Source of the DNA: Fluviicola sp. | GTDB lineage: Bacteria; Bacteroidota; Bacteroidia; Flavobacteriales_D; Crocinitomicaceae | Assembly: GCA_002734065.2 (NCBI GenBank) | Contig: NVXU02000036.1 | Span: 1 to 48,155 of the forward strand | Length of the DNA stretch: 48,155 nt | Direction of reading: 5' to 3' | In this document: piece by piece, positions 8,097 through 16,977 of the stretch | Layout of the letters: the number at the start of each line of letters is the position of its first letter | Position numbering within the stretch: the stretch's first letter is position 1 | Made by a program: the position numbers and the translations under genes | Notes under the pieces: generated by a model | What the model was told of the DNA's origin: nothing | Databases searched by the model: none | What the model saw: the letters and a program-made list of their open reading frames with translations, nothing else

Positions 8097-9145
8097 GACT
8101 TCTTGGATTTGCTTTACTAATCGTCTTTGTATTCTTGTACAAGGACAAAATCATGAGCTATTTTTCAGAAGATACACGCTCTGTGAACAAGCGAGAAGTC
8201 AAATTGCTCTTCAGAGAAGACCCGACATTGACAGAATTAATTGATGTTCTTATTGAAAAAGAAGTCATTGCAGATAGAGAATTAATTCGTTCTTATGTTA
8301 AAGAAAACGGTATAGATAGCACTCGTTTTGCTGCTGGGAAGTACGTTATTCTGTCAAAAACACAACTTTCTAACTTGATTAATGGTTTTGTGAAAGAGGA
8401 GAATGGACACGGAAAAGCGGAAGTGAAAGTCAATGTGATTTTCAACAACTGCCCGACTATTGAAGCAATGGCAAAAAACATCAGTCAATGCATTCTGGCA
8501 GACAGTGCCTCATTGGTGGAATACATCTACAAACCTTCTACTTTAAAGAAATACGGCTTTACACGTGCGCAAGTTCCGGCTTTATTCTTACCCAAAAATT
8601 ACGAAATGTATTTTGATACAGATGCAGAAGCTTTTGTTGCCTTCATGGCCAACGAGTTCAAAATATTCTGGAATTCTGATAGAAAGGCAAAAATGAAGGA
8701 AATTGGACTCAAAGCACCTTCACAAGTGACAACTTTAGCGAGTATCGTTTATGCTGAGCAATCAAAAATTTCTAAAGAATGGCCCATCGTTGCAAAGCTT
8801 TATTTGAATAGATTAGACAAAGGAATGAAGTTAGAATCTGATCCAACGGCTAAGTTCTGCTGGGGTGATGAATTGATAGGAGTTGAACGAATCCTCTATA
8901 AGCATATCAATATAGAATGCGATTATAACACCTATAAAATCAACGGATTACCTCCTGGTCCAATTTATGTAACTCCAGGAGCAGTAATTGACGCCGTTTT
9001 GAGTCCAGCGGACGTGAATTATATATTTATGTGTGGAAAACCTGGTGGTGGAGGCCATAATTTCGCTTTGACAAATGCACAACATGAACGAAATGCTCGG
9101 ATTTATAGAGAATGGTTAAAAAAATACCAGAGGGATAAGAGATGA
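8081..9145 (+). CDS. mltG: Endolytic peptidoglycan transglycosylase MltG
   Basis: MltG (YceG-like) cuts nascent glycan strands at the inner membrane and is thought to set their length. One transmembrane helix spans about residues 5-20, and the remainder is periplasmic. A LysM-like subdomain at about 38-105 is followed by the catalytic domain. The catalytic Glu226 is in LASIVYAEQSK, and the C-terminal signature GLPPGPIYVTPG plus FMCGKPGGGGHNF is intact. The length of 354 residues is normal. It is the last gene of the dapF operon and overlaps the GNAT gene by 16 bases. Confidence 0.95.
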   Translation: MVKKIGLLGFALLIVFVFLYKDKIMSYFSEDTRSVNKREVKLLFREDPTLTELIDVLIEKEVIADRELIRSYVKENGIDSTRFAAGKYVILSKTQLSNLINGFVKEENGHGKAEVKVNVIFNNCPTIEAMAKNISQCILADSASLVEYIYKPSTLKKYGFTRAQVPALFLPKNYEMYFDTDAEAFVAFMANEFKIFWNSDRKAKMKEIGLKAPSQVTTLASIVYAEQSKISKEWPIVAKLYLNRLDKGMKLESDPTAKFCWGDELIGVERILYKHINIECDYNTYKINGLPPGPIYVTPGAVIDAVLSPADVNYIFMCGKPGGGGHNFALTNAQHERNARIYREWLKKYQRDKR

Positions 9146-9172
9146 GAACAATTGGAAACATAATAAGGCAAA

Positions 9173-9210
9173 AAGATTTTAAGACCTTAAGATATTAACG
9201 TCTTAAAATC
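9173..9210. other. Perfect 12-bp hairpin in the beta-mannosidase leader
   Basis: Arms at 9173-9184 (AGATTTTAAGAC) and 9199-9210 are exact complements around a 14-base loop that itself holds the palindrome CTTAAG. The structure ends 10 bases before the beta-mannosidase ATG at 9221. There is no T-run directly after it, so it is a poor intrinsic terminator for mltG. A role in translation control, transcript ends or a palindromic operator are alternatives. Confidence 0.55.
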
Positions 9211-9220
9211 TCTAAAAAAA

Positions 9221-11689
9221 ATGAAACTATTAACCTTACTTTTTTGCATGTCTAGCTTTGTGAGTTTATCGCAAGAGAAATTGACATGGAGCATTCTGCA
9301 TCCCCTAAAAAATCAATGGGTTGACTTAGGCAAGAAAGGTTCTGTACAAGAAGCTTTGATTGCATCTGGAGAATTACCAGACCCATTCTATGGTAAAAAT
9401 GAAGAGAAATTCAATTGGATAGAGGAGCATCTGTGGGAATTCAAATCAATGTTGTTTCTGAAAAAAGAACAATTCGACAAAGATTTCATTGAGATTGAAT
9501 TTCCTTCCGTTGATACTTACGCAAAAGTATATTTGAACGATTCTTTAATTCTTACGACAGAAAACGCTTTTAGACCTTACTCTGCTCAGATAAAGGAATT
9601 TGCAAAAGAAGGGCTGAATGAGTTGACCGTAATTTTTACTCCGCCAACCATGTATCATCAGCAAACGTTTGCGGATGCAAGTTATCATTTACCAGCTCCA
9701 AACGATGTGGGGCAGATTGCTGTTGCGCCATACACACGCAAGCCACAGTATCAATTTGGTTGGGATTGGTCGCTGAGAATGAATACGATGGGGTTTAACA
9801 AGGAAGTACTTGTTCGTTCGTATAATGTTGCGAGAATAGTGAATAAGACAACGCGCGTTATTTCAATATCAGAGGAGAGGGCGATTGTTGAATTTGACCT
9901 TTTCATTCAAAGCGATGCGCTAGAAGAGATTTATTGGGAAAGCAAATTATTTGGTAATGCCGTTGTTGAAATAAAAAATGGACGTTTTACAAGACGTGTG
10001 GAAATTAGCAACCCGAAATTATGGTGGCCAAGAGGGCAAGGAAATCAGTTTATTTATTTAGATAGTACATCTATCTTATCCATTGATTTTGAAATCATTG
10101 AAAACTTTGAATTAAAGTTTGGAATTAAACAATCTGAACTTATTCAAGAGAAGGATGAATGGGGGACAAGTTATTATTTTAAAATCAACGGAAGACGCAT
10201 TTTTGCAAAAGGTGCAGACTACATTCCGCAAGATATTTTCCCAGCGCGAGTTACTGATTCTGCAATCGTTTCCATGGTAGAAATAATGGCAGAATCGAAT
10301 TTCAATATGGTGAGAGTTTGGGGCGGCGGCTATTATCCTGACGACATCTTTTTTGAGAAATGCGATGAACTCGGAATAATGGTTTGGCAAGATTTAATGT
10401 TTGCTTGCGCTATGTATCCTGGAGATGCGCAGTTCACTTGCAATGTAAAAGATGAGTTGAAGTATCAAATTCCAAGAATTTCGGGGCATCCTTCTGTTGT
10501 TTTATTCAATGGCAACAATGAGGTTGATGTCGCTTGGAAATACTGGGGGTTTCAAAGAAAGCACAACCTTTATGGAAAGAAAGCCAAAGAAATTGAGGAT
10601 GCTTATAGCCTCGTTTTTAAAGAGATTGCACCAGCGATGATTAACGCATCGACGGCAATTCCATACATTCACACTTCTCCATTAAGTCATTGGGGCAAGG
10701 ATAAGTACTACGATCACGGTTCTCAACATTACTGGGGTGTTTGGCATGGGAAAGATCCGTTAGAGGACTTTGCAAAGAAAATTGGACGCTTTAATGCAGA
10801 ATATGGATTTCAAAGCTTTCCGGAATTCAATACCCTGCGTTCCTTTTCTGATGAGAAGGATTGGGACTTAAAATCTGATGTAATGAAGCATCATCAGAAA
10901 AGTTATGTTGGCAACGGTATGATTCTCAAGCATGCAAAATTGCTTTACGGAGAACCGAAGAACTTTGAAGAATTCGTTTACTTTTCTCAACTGACGCAAG
11001 CAAAAGCGGTGAGTATGGCAATTGCAGGTCATCGCATCGATGCGCCACGCTGTGGGGGGACACTGTATTGGCAAATGAACGATTGCTGGCCGGCCCCGTC
11101 TTGGTCGAGTATTGATTATTTTGGCAATTGGAAAGCTTTGCAATATGCAGTGAAGAAAGACTATGAAGATATTGCAATCGTTGCAAAATACAACGGACTA
11201 AATGACAAAGAATATTATGTTGTTTCTGATTTCCCAGAGAAATTAGCAAGCTCAATTATTTGCAAGATTTACGATTTGTCAGGAAAGTTAATTTCTTCAG
11301 AAGGTATAGAATACGAAGTTGAACAAGGCTCTTCTCAACTACTAAAAATGAAAATAGCAGAACAAAAAGGTGTTCTAGATTCAAATTGCGTCATTAAATT
11401 CTCTTTTAATGAAGGGTACAGCAGAACATTTGTTCACATTGTGAAAAATTACGAGAAGGCGAGTGAGAAAGACGTTGATTACTCGGTTGCTTCTGAACTT
11501 TCTTCGGATGGGAAAATTTTACTTCATATCAATAATAGTAAATTCATCCAAGATGTCTGGATCAGTTCTACTAAGCAAAAAGTGAAGTTTACAACTAATT
11601 TCGAGAGCTTTTTACCCGGACACCAGCTGATTGAGATTGACTATTTCGGAGAACTAAAAACGGAAGATATTAAATTGATGTGGAGGTAA
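9221..11689 (+). CDS. Beta-mannosidase, glycoside hydrolase family 2, exported
   Basis: This 822-residue GH2 enzyme should release mannose from the non-reducing end of beta-mannosides or N-glycan cores. A signal peptide covers about residues 1-17. A jelly-roll domain carries the segment around QFGWDWSLRMNT typical of beta-mannosidases. The barrel domain carries the acid/base Glu434 in FNGNNEVD and the nucleophile Glu527 in FNAEYGFQSFPEF. The TLYWQMNDCWPAPSWSS segment, another beta-mannosidase hallmark, is present. It is not in a polysaccharide-utilisation locus: no SusC/SusD pair lies beside it. It may be secreted to the periplasm to work on imported oligosaccharides or glycoproteins. Confidence 0.94.
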   Translation: MKLLTLLFCMSSFVSLSQEKLTWSILHPLKNQWVDLGKKGSVQEALIASGELPDPFYGKNEEKFNWIEEHLWEFKSMLFLKKEQFDKDFIEIEFPSVDTYAKVYLNDSLILTTENAFRPYSAQIKEFAKEGLNELTVIFTPPTMYHQQTFADASYHLPAPNDVGQIAVAPYTRKPQYQFGWDWSLRMNTMGFNKEVLVRSYNVARIVNKTTRVISISEERAIVEFDLFIQSDALEEIYWESKLFGNAVVEIKNGRFTRRVEISNPKLWWPRGQGNQFIYLDSTSILSIDFEIIENFELKFGIKQSELIQEKDEWGTSYYFKINGRRIFAKGADYIPQDIFPARVTDSAIVSMVEIMAESNFNMVRVWGGGYYPDDIFFEKCDELGIMVWQDLMFACAMYPGDAQFTCNVKDELKYQIPRISGHPSVVLFNGNNEVDVAWKYWGFQRKHNLYGKKAKEIEDAYSLVFKEIAPAMINASTAIPYIHTSPLSHWGKDKYYDHGSQHYWGVWHGKDPLEDFAKKIGRFNAEYGFQSFPEFNTLRSFSDEKDWDLKSDVMKHHQKSYVGNGMILKHAKLLYGEPKNFEEFVYFSQLTQAKAVSMAIAGHRIDAPRCGGTLYWQMNDCWPAPSWSSIDYFGNWKALQYAVKKDYEDIAIVAKYNGLNDKEYYVVSDFPEKLASSIICKIYDLSGKLISSEGIEYEVEQGSSQLLKMKIAEQKGVLDSNCVIKFSFNEGYSRTFVHIVKNYEKASEKDVDYSVASELSSDGKILLHINNSKFIQDVWISSTKQKVKFTTNFESFLPGHQLIEIDYFGELKTEDIKLMWR

Positions 11690-11735
11690 CGTAAGATAAC
11701 TTCTTAGTTTTACGTCAAAATAGAAATCATTAAAA

Positions 11736-12119
11736 ATGACATCAATTAAAGCAACATTACGAGAACAATATACCGTTGATAATTCCACAAGAGAATTATC
11801 TTGGATTTCTGACGAGCCAATTGAAGTTGGAGGTGCTAATTTAGGACCAAAACCGACAGAATTGTTGCTTTCAGCGTTGGCAAGTTGCAAAATCATCACT
11901 GTAAAAATGTACGCAGAGCGAAAAGGTTGGAGCATTGATGACATGTCTGTAGAGTTGACTTTTGCAGAATCGGACGGTGATAAAACGCTTATTGAAAAAA
12001 GGATTACTTTTGAGGGCGATTTAGACGAAAAACAAATAACACGATTAATTGACATTTCAGGAAGGTGTCCAGTCGCAAAAATGCTAAAAGACTCATTAGA
12101 ATTCAAAATTATTGAATGA
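11736..12119 (+). CDS. OsmC/Ohr-family peroxiredoxin-like protein
   Basis: The 127-residue protein is an OsmC-fold protein, a family that reduces organic hydroperoxides with a pair of cysteines. Cys51 sits in ALASCKIITVKM and Cys111 in ISGRCPVAKML, the two positions expected for the redox pair. The GANLGPKPTELLL motif just before the first Cys is typical of the YhfA/OsmC subgroup. Its stop overlaps the start of the outer-membrane-protein gene by four bases (ATGA), so the two are probably translated together. That pairing is unusual, as the products act in different compartments. Confidence 0.92.
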   Translation: MTSIKATLREQYTVDNSTRELSWISDEPIEVGGANLGPKPTELLLSALASCKIITVKMYAERKGWSIDDMSVELTFAESDGDKTLIEKRITFEGDLDEKQITRLIDISGRCPVAKMLKDSLEFKIIE

Positions 12120-14533
12120 AACAACTATATTTCTCCTTATTTCTACTTTTAGGAACGTATTCTTTCAGTCAATCAGTTACAGGTACTGTTTATAATTCTG
12201 AAAAGCTCCCCGCAGAATATGCTTCGGTGCGCTTAATGTGGCATTCGGACTCTTCCGTTATTGCAGGAGCATATACCGATTCTTTAGGAGTATTTAAACT
12301 GGAATTTCCAAAAGTAGATAGTGAAAGAGAGCATAGATTTCTGATAAAAGTAAGCCTGGCATTACACGAGTCTTATATGAAAGAGATATCGGGTCCTATT
12401 CAATTGGGTGAAATTCTTTTAGAATTGGATAAAGCCATTGACATTGAAGAAGTAACTGCATCGGGTTCTTTGGATGTTCTGAAAGCAGGTATCGATAAGA
12501 AAGTTTACAGGGTAGAAGACGATATTTCTGTCAGGGGAGGAACGGCCAATGATGTTCTGAACAACATTCCGAGTATTGATGTTGATCAAGACGGAAATAT
12601 TAGCTTGCGAGGAGATATGAATGTAACTATCTTGATTGACGGTCGTCCCAGTACACTCGTTGGCAACGATGGAGCAAATGTTCTCGATGCCTTTCCTGCA
12701 AATGCGATTGAGAGAATAGAAGTGGTGACCAACCCTTCTGCGAAATACGACCCTGACGGAACTTCCGGAATCATTAACATCGTCTTGAAGAAAAACAAAT
12801 TAAAAGGATTCAATGGAATTCTTTCAGCAACTGCAGCAACGGACAATCTATACGATGCCAACCTCGGATTGAGTTATCGAAACAGTAAGTTCAATTTCAA
12901 CCTGAATTATTCCATGAATTACTATGAAGGTTACCGAAATTATTACAATAATCTTTCCAGAGAGGTTGTAGCTGACAGTTCTACTTTGCTTCTTCAAACC
13001 CGACAGGGAAAGGATTTGAAATCAACCAATACGCTCGTTTTAGGTTCTGATTTCTACATCAATAAAAGAAACGTTATAGGAGTTTCGATTACAGGTGTCC
13101 TCGGAAAAAGAATTCGCACAGGCAACCTTGAAAGTAGCTTGTACGATGGTGTTGGTGCGTTAGCAAACCGCTGGGATAGAAATTCTGAAGACCCCAGAGG
13201 AAGAAAAAGTATAGACTTAAATGCGAATTACACACACAAGTTAAAGGAGCAGAAAGGGGAGTGGTCATTCAATGCAAATCATTCTCAGGCACTCAAAAAT
13301 GTCAAAGGTTTTTACGAAGAATTGTATTACGACAACCTGGATCAATTAAGTTCTCTTACACCACTAAATCAGCAGTTAGAAAGTGAAACAAAAGAGAAAG
13401 TAACCACTTTGCAAACAGATTTTAGTAGAATTTTAGAGAAGAAAAAAGCAAGAATAGAATTGGGGGCAAAAGTAATTCTGAGAAATGATAATCTCTCAAC
13501 ATTCTCCGAAACTAAGGATACTCTATTGGGGACGTTTTTTGAAGATACGGTCGCCAACTTCGATTATCAATACGATGAATCCGTTTACAGTGTCTATGCC
13601 ACGTTTGGACAAGAATTAGGTAAGTTTAAATACCAAGCAGGAGTTAGAGGAGAGTATGCAGAGCAAGTTCCAAATTTAGTCAGTACGAATCAAGAGTTCT
13701 TTAACAGCTACTTGAATTTATTTCCTTCAGCGCATATTAAATATGCTATATCTAAGAAATCTGAATTAGCACTGAGTTATAGTAAACGAATCAATCGAGC
13801 AAAATCTCGACAATTAAATCCGTTCACGAGTTATGCAAACCCTGTAAATTTAAGAAGCGGTAATCCGGAGTTACAACCAGAATACATCCATTCCTTTGAC
13901 TTAGGTATTAACTATACAACGAAAAAATTTATATTCTCCAGCAGCGTCTTTCATAGAAGAACAAGCGATGTAATAACACGAATTAAAGTCTATTACCCAG
14001 ACAACACAGCAAAGGTTACTTTTCAAAACATTGATAACAGTGTAAGTACGGGACTTGAAACTGTCCTTATATATAAGCCGTTTAAATGGATGAAAAACAC
14101 ACTAACATTTACGGGTAATTATATTGATTACATAAGCACTGATACAACCGTAGAATTTACCAATAGCGGTTTTAATTGGAGCGGTAAATATATTTTAAGC
14201 ATAGATTTCTGGAAGAAAACAGCAAGTTTCCAAGTGAATGCCAATTATAATGCGCCAAGAGTTGCGCCACAAGGAATTATTCAAATCAGAACAGGGATCG
14301 ATTTGTCTTTTGAAAAACGTCTATTTAATAATCGTTTTACCGTAGGAGCAAGAATTACAGATATTTTTGACACAAAAGGTTTTGACTTAAATCTAACCCA
14401 AACGGGCGTTTCTCAAACCTCAGAGTATAAGTGGAGAACAAGACGGTTTTACATTACGGCTTCTTATCGCTGGGGTAAACTTGATGGCAAAAACAAGTTG
14501 AATCGAAAAAGTAGTGGTGGAGGAATGGATTGA
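12116..14533 (+). CDS. TonB-dependent-receptor-like outer membrane beta-barrel protein
   Basis: This 805-residue protein has a signal peptide (to about residue 19), then a carboxypeptidase-regulatory-like beta-sandwich (about 20-110, beginning VTGTVYNSEKLPAEYASV). A TonB plug-like domain follows, with LNNIPSIDVDQDGNISLRG and ILIDGRPSTL, and NPSAKYDPDGTSGIINIVL. The rest is a beta-barrel rich in alternating aromatic strands, ending KWRTRRFYITASYRWG and a short Gly-rich tail. This architecture is the Bacteroidota outer-membrane-barrel family, distinct from SusC. No SusD partner, TonB box or siderophore genes are seen, so the cargo is unknown. It is translationally coupled to the OsmC gene. Confidence 0.92.
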   Translation: MKQLYFSLFLLLGTYSFSQSVTGTVYNSEKLPAEYASVRLMWHSDSSVIAGAYTDSLGVFKLEFPKVDSEREHRFLIKVSLALHESYMKEISGPIQLGEILLELDKAIDIEEVTASGSLDVLKAGIDKKVYRVEDDISVRGGTANDVLNNIPSIDVDQDGNISLRGDMNVTILIDGRPSTLVGNDGANVLDAFPANAIERIEVVTNPSAKYDPDGTSGIINIVLKKNKLKGFNGILSATAATDNLYDANLGLSYRNSKFNFNLNYSMNYYEGYRNYYNNLSREVVADSSTLLLQTRQGKDLKSTNTLVLGSDFYINKRNVIGVSITGVLGKRIRTGNLESSLYDGVGALANRWDRNSEDPRGRKSIDLNANYTHKLKEQKGEWSFNANHSQALKNVKGFYEELYYDNLDQLSSLTPLNQQLESETKEKVTTLQTDFSRILEKKKARIELGAKVILRNDNLSTFSETKDTLLGTFFEDTVANFDYQYDESVYSVYATFGQELGKFKYQAGVRGEYAEQVPNLVSTNQEFFNSYLNLFPSAHIKYAISKKSELALSYSKRINRAKSRQLNPFTSYANPVNLRSGNPELQPEYIHSFDLGINYTTKKFIFSSSVFHRRTSDVITRIKVYYPDNTAKVTFQNIDNSVSTGLETVLIYKPFKWMKNTLTFTGNYIDYISTDTTVEFTNSGFNWSGKYILSIDFWKKTASFQVNANYNAPRVAPQGIIQIRTGIDLSFEKRLFNNRFTVGARITDIFDTKGFDLNLTQTGVSQTSEYKWRTRRFYITASYRWGKLDGKNKLNRKSSGGGMD

Positions 14534-14612
14534 TTTCATCTTTTTGCCGTTTCTAACATAGGACTGTTTAAACTAAGTTAATGAATATTTTTTTAGTTCA
14601 GTTTTATTTACA

Positions 14613-14620
14613 TATCTTTA
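14613..14620 (+). promoter_or_regulatory. Candidate promoter box for the T9SS-secreted protein
   Basis: TATCTTTA matches the Bacteroidota -7 element TAnnTTTG except for the last base, and lies 36 bases before the ATG. A TTAG at 14593-14596 is 16 bases upstream, shorter than ideal. The strong codon bias of the gene makes a strong promoter likely, but this site is only a candidate. Confidence 0.35.
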
Positions 14621-14656
14621 CGGTACTAATTAATAAATAATTTAAACTTTAATTTT

Positions 14657-16210
14657 ATGAAACAAAAATTACAATTTTTAACGACAGTTGTTGCGACTTT
14701 ATTGTTCGGAGCAATTGCAAACGCTCAATGTCCTGCTGGACAAGGTGAACTGACTGTAGATGTTACTACAGATACATGGGGTTACGAAGCTTACTGGGAG
14801 GTTACTCCAACAGGTGACGCTTGTGGAACAAACACAATTAATTTCTTCGGTAATGCTGCTGTTGTTGGTTGTGGAGGTGAAGCTGGTCAAGTTGCTGCTG
14901 TTGGTGATGATGCGAATGAGTACGCTAGTGGTGTTACAACAACTGAAAATCTAGGTTGCTTTGCATTAGGTACTTGTATGGATATCCATATGGTAGATGA
15001 CTGGGGTGATGATGGTACTGTATTAGATGTTATGGTAAATGGTATTGTATTATATACATTTAACGCTTCAGGAACGTACAACTTCTGTGTTACAGCTCAA
15101 CCAGCTTTAGACTTAAGAGTTGATGCGGCTAGTATTGGTACACCATATACTATGGTTCCAATGGCACAAGTTGTCCCAATGTCTTTTGATGCTACTATCT
15201 TTAACTTTGGTACTTCTTCTGTAACTAATGCAAATGTTGCTGCTACAGTTAATGATGGTGCTACTGATGTTGCTACTGCAAATGGTACAGCTGTTGCTAC
15301 TTTGGTTACAGCAACTGCATCTACTGGAGCTTTAACTCCTGGTTACACAGCAGTTTCTGCAACTACTCATACAATTACTTTTGTGAGTTCAATGACAGAA
15401 GTTGATGAGAACACATCTAACGACACAATGATGGTGTCTATTGCTTACAATGATTCAGTTTTGGCAAGAGATAACAACATTATTACTGGTGCACTAGGAA
15501 TTGGTGCTGGTTCAGGTCAAAATGCAGTTTTAGGTATGCAATATGCTTCCCCAGTTGGAGATATGTTAACTTCAATTACAGCTGTGCACAATGCACCAAC
15601 ACCTGGAGATACTACAATGTTCTCAATTTGGGACATGGCAGCTGGTGCGCCTAACGCTTCTATAGCTTCAACTATGGAATATATTTTTACTGCAGCAGAT
15701 TCAATCAATGCTCCTTTAGTATTGACTATGGCTCTTCCTGCTCCATTAGCTGTTACAGCTGGCATGGAGTTTGTTGCAATGGTTCATGAGTATTCTGCTA
15801 ACGTTTCTATAGCCACAGATAACACATCTAATTACGTATTGACTACTAACTGGGTAAACTGGACAGGTAATCCTAATGGACCTGGTTTCTCTAACGGTGA
15901 AGCTTTTGCCTTTGGATTTAACTACCTTATTCGTCCTAACTTTGCATCCGGTGCATCAATTGGCGAGAACGCGTTAAACACTGCAACTGTTTATCCTAAC
16001 CCAACTAAGGGTGCGGTAAAAGTTTCTTTGTCTGAAGCTGTAAATAACGCAACTGTAACAGTTTACTCTGTTGCTGGTAATGTTGTTTCTTCTGCAGTTG
16101 TATCTGGAACTCAGTTCGAGATTAGCTTAGAAGGTCTTACAAGTGGTTTATACATCATGGAACTAAGTAATGGTTCTGAGAAAGGTGTTTACAGAATTGT
16201 AAAAGACTAA
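14657..16210 (+). CDS. Secreted protein with type IX secretion (type A) C-terminal sorting domain
   Basis: The 517-residue protein has a signal peptide ending near ANAQ at residue 23. The mature N-terminus has CPAGQGELTV, five or more Cys and an Asp/Gly-rich DDWGDDG motif that may bind calcium. A CARDB-like segment follows at about 150-265 (LDLRVDAASIGTP onward), then a further beta-rich region. The last ~75 residues, from ATVYPNPTKGAVKV to GVYRIVKD, are a type A T9SS sorting domain. The protein should therefore cross the outer membrane and be attached to the surface or released. Codons are strongly biased to GCT, GTT, GGT and ACT, unlike the flanking genes, suggesting high expression. I cannot assign an enzyme activity; an adhesin or structural role is possible. 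Confidence 0.88.
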   Translation: MKQKLQFLTTVVATLLFGAIANAQCPAGQGELTVDVTTDTWGYEAYWEVTPTGDACGTNTINFFGNAAVVGCGGEAGQVAAVGDDANEYASGVTTTENLGCFALGTCMDIHMVDDWGDDGTVLDVMVNGIVLYTFNASGTYNFCVTAQPALDLRVDAASIGTPYTMVPMAQVVPMSFDATIFNFGTSSVTNANVAATVNDGATDVATANGTAVATLVTATASTGALTPGYTAVSATTHTITFVSSMTEVDENTSNDTMMVSIAYNDSVLARDNNIITGALGIGAGSGQNAVLGMQYASPVGDMLTSITAVHNAPTPGDTTMFSIWDMAAGAPNASIASTMEYIFTAADSINAPLVLTMALPAPLAVTAGMEFVAMVHEYSANVSIATDNTSNYVLTTNWVNWTGNPNGPGFSNGEAFAFGFNYLIRPNFASGASIGENALNTATVYPNPTKGAVKVSLSEAVNNATVTVYSVAGNVVSSAVVSGTQFEISLEGLTSGLYIMELSNGSEKGVYRIVKD

Positions 16211-16238
16211 TATTACTTTACCCTCTTTGAGGTATAAG

Positions 16239-16271
16239 AAAAGCCGATGAAGAAATTCATCGGCTTTTTTT
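16239..16271 (+). terminator. Strong intrinsic terminator after the T9SS protein gene
   Basis: A perfect 13-bp stem (AAAAGCCGATGAA at 16239-16251, complement at 16256-16268) is closed by a GAAA tetraloop and followed by T residues to 16271. This is the clearest factor-independent terminator in the window. Because its arms start with A-runs it probably also works for the convergent PhnA-like gene. Confidence 0.92.
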
Positions 16272-16313
16272 ATTGTTCTAAAGTTTATCTAAATTAAATA
16301 GGTAGTAAATCTA

Positions 16314-16871
16314 TTACTTCTTAACGTATTGAGTTAGAATAACAATTCTTTGCCCTTCAACTTTACCTTCTATGTGTTCAGCATTATCATGAACTAAAGT
16401 AATGTTTCTTACGGCGGTTCCTCGCTTTGCTGTGAAATTCCCACCTTTAACTTTAAGATCCTTGATTAATACAACAGAATCTCCAGCACTTAATTGTACA
16501 CCGTTACTGTCTAAATGAATAATAGCGTCTTCAGAAGGCAGTCCTTTCTTTGCCCAAGCTTCAACATCTTCTCCCATGTACATCATATCCAGGAGATCAT
16601 TTGGCCATCCTGCATCTTTGAGTTGGTTCAAAATTCGCCAAGCAACGACTTTCACGGCATCAACCTCACTCCAAACACTGTCGTTTAAGCATCTCCAATG
16701 GTTTGCTTTAAAATCTCCACTTGTTAATTGACCGTTGCAATTAGAGCAGATATGAATACAGTCTTCGACGCTATCACCTGACTTAGGTTCCACAACAAAA
16801 ATAGAAAGATCTTCATTTGCTCCACATAATTCGCAATTGCCGCTACTTCTTTTATCCAGCTCTTTTTTCAT
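16314..16871 (-). CDS. PhnA-like zinc-ribbon protein
   Basis: The 185-residue protein joins an N-terminal zinc ribbon to a C-terminal PhnA domain. The ribbon has two Cys pairs, CELCG (residue ~13) and CSNCNG (residue ~42). The PhnA domain begins near VQLSAGDSVVLIKDL and holds KGGNFTAKRGT. Despite the historical name, such proteins are not shown to be part of phosphonate breakdown, and no phn genes lie nearby. A cytoplasmic regulatory or binding role is likely but unknown. The ATG at 16871 gives a complete zinc ribbon. The gene is divergent from the DUF4395 gene. Confidence 0.88.
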   Translation of the reverse strand: MKKELDKRSSGNCELCGANEDLSIFVVEPKSGDSVEDCIHICSNCNGQLTSGDFKANHWRCLNDSVWSEVDAVKVVAWRILNQLKDAGWPNDLLDMMYMGEDVEAWAKKGLPSEDAIIHLDSNGVQLSAGDSVVLIKDLKVKGGNFTAKRGTAVRNITLVHDNAEHIEGKVEGQRIVILTQYVKK

Positions 16872-16954
16872 ATCTATTATTTTAAAGCAATATTAATATT
16901 TATAATTACATTTTACTAGTACTTTTTTCTGAAATTTAAAAGAATCATTTTTAA

Positions 16955-16962
16955 TAAATTTG
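16955..16962 (+). promoter_or_regulatory. Candidate -7 box for the DUF4395 gene
   Basis: TAAATTTG matches TAnnTTTG and lies 15 bases before the start codon. A second TAnnTTTG match (16966-16973) is too close to the ATG to be useful. No clear -33 element is seen. Confidence 0.35.
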
Positions 16963-16977
16963 TGTTAGTTTTGCTTT

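Noticed and set aside
11654-12124. Open frame of 156 codons on the reverse strand over the OsmC gene
   Set aside because: It lies entirely opposite the well-supported OsmC gene and has no recognisable domain; the OsmC frame carries both catalytic Cys.
9221-14533. Polysaccharide-utilisation locus around the beta-mannosidase
   Set aside because: There is no SusC/SusD pair; the barrel protein is of another family and is coupled to OsmC instead.
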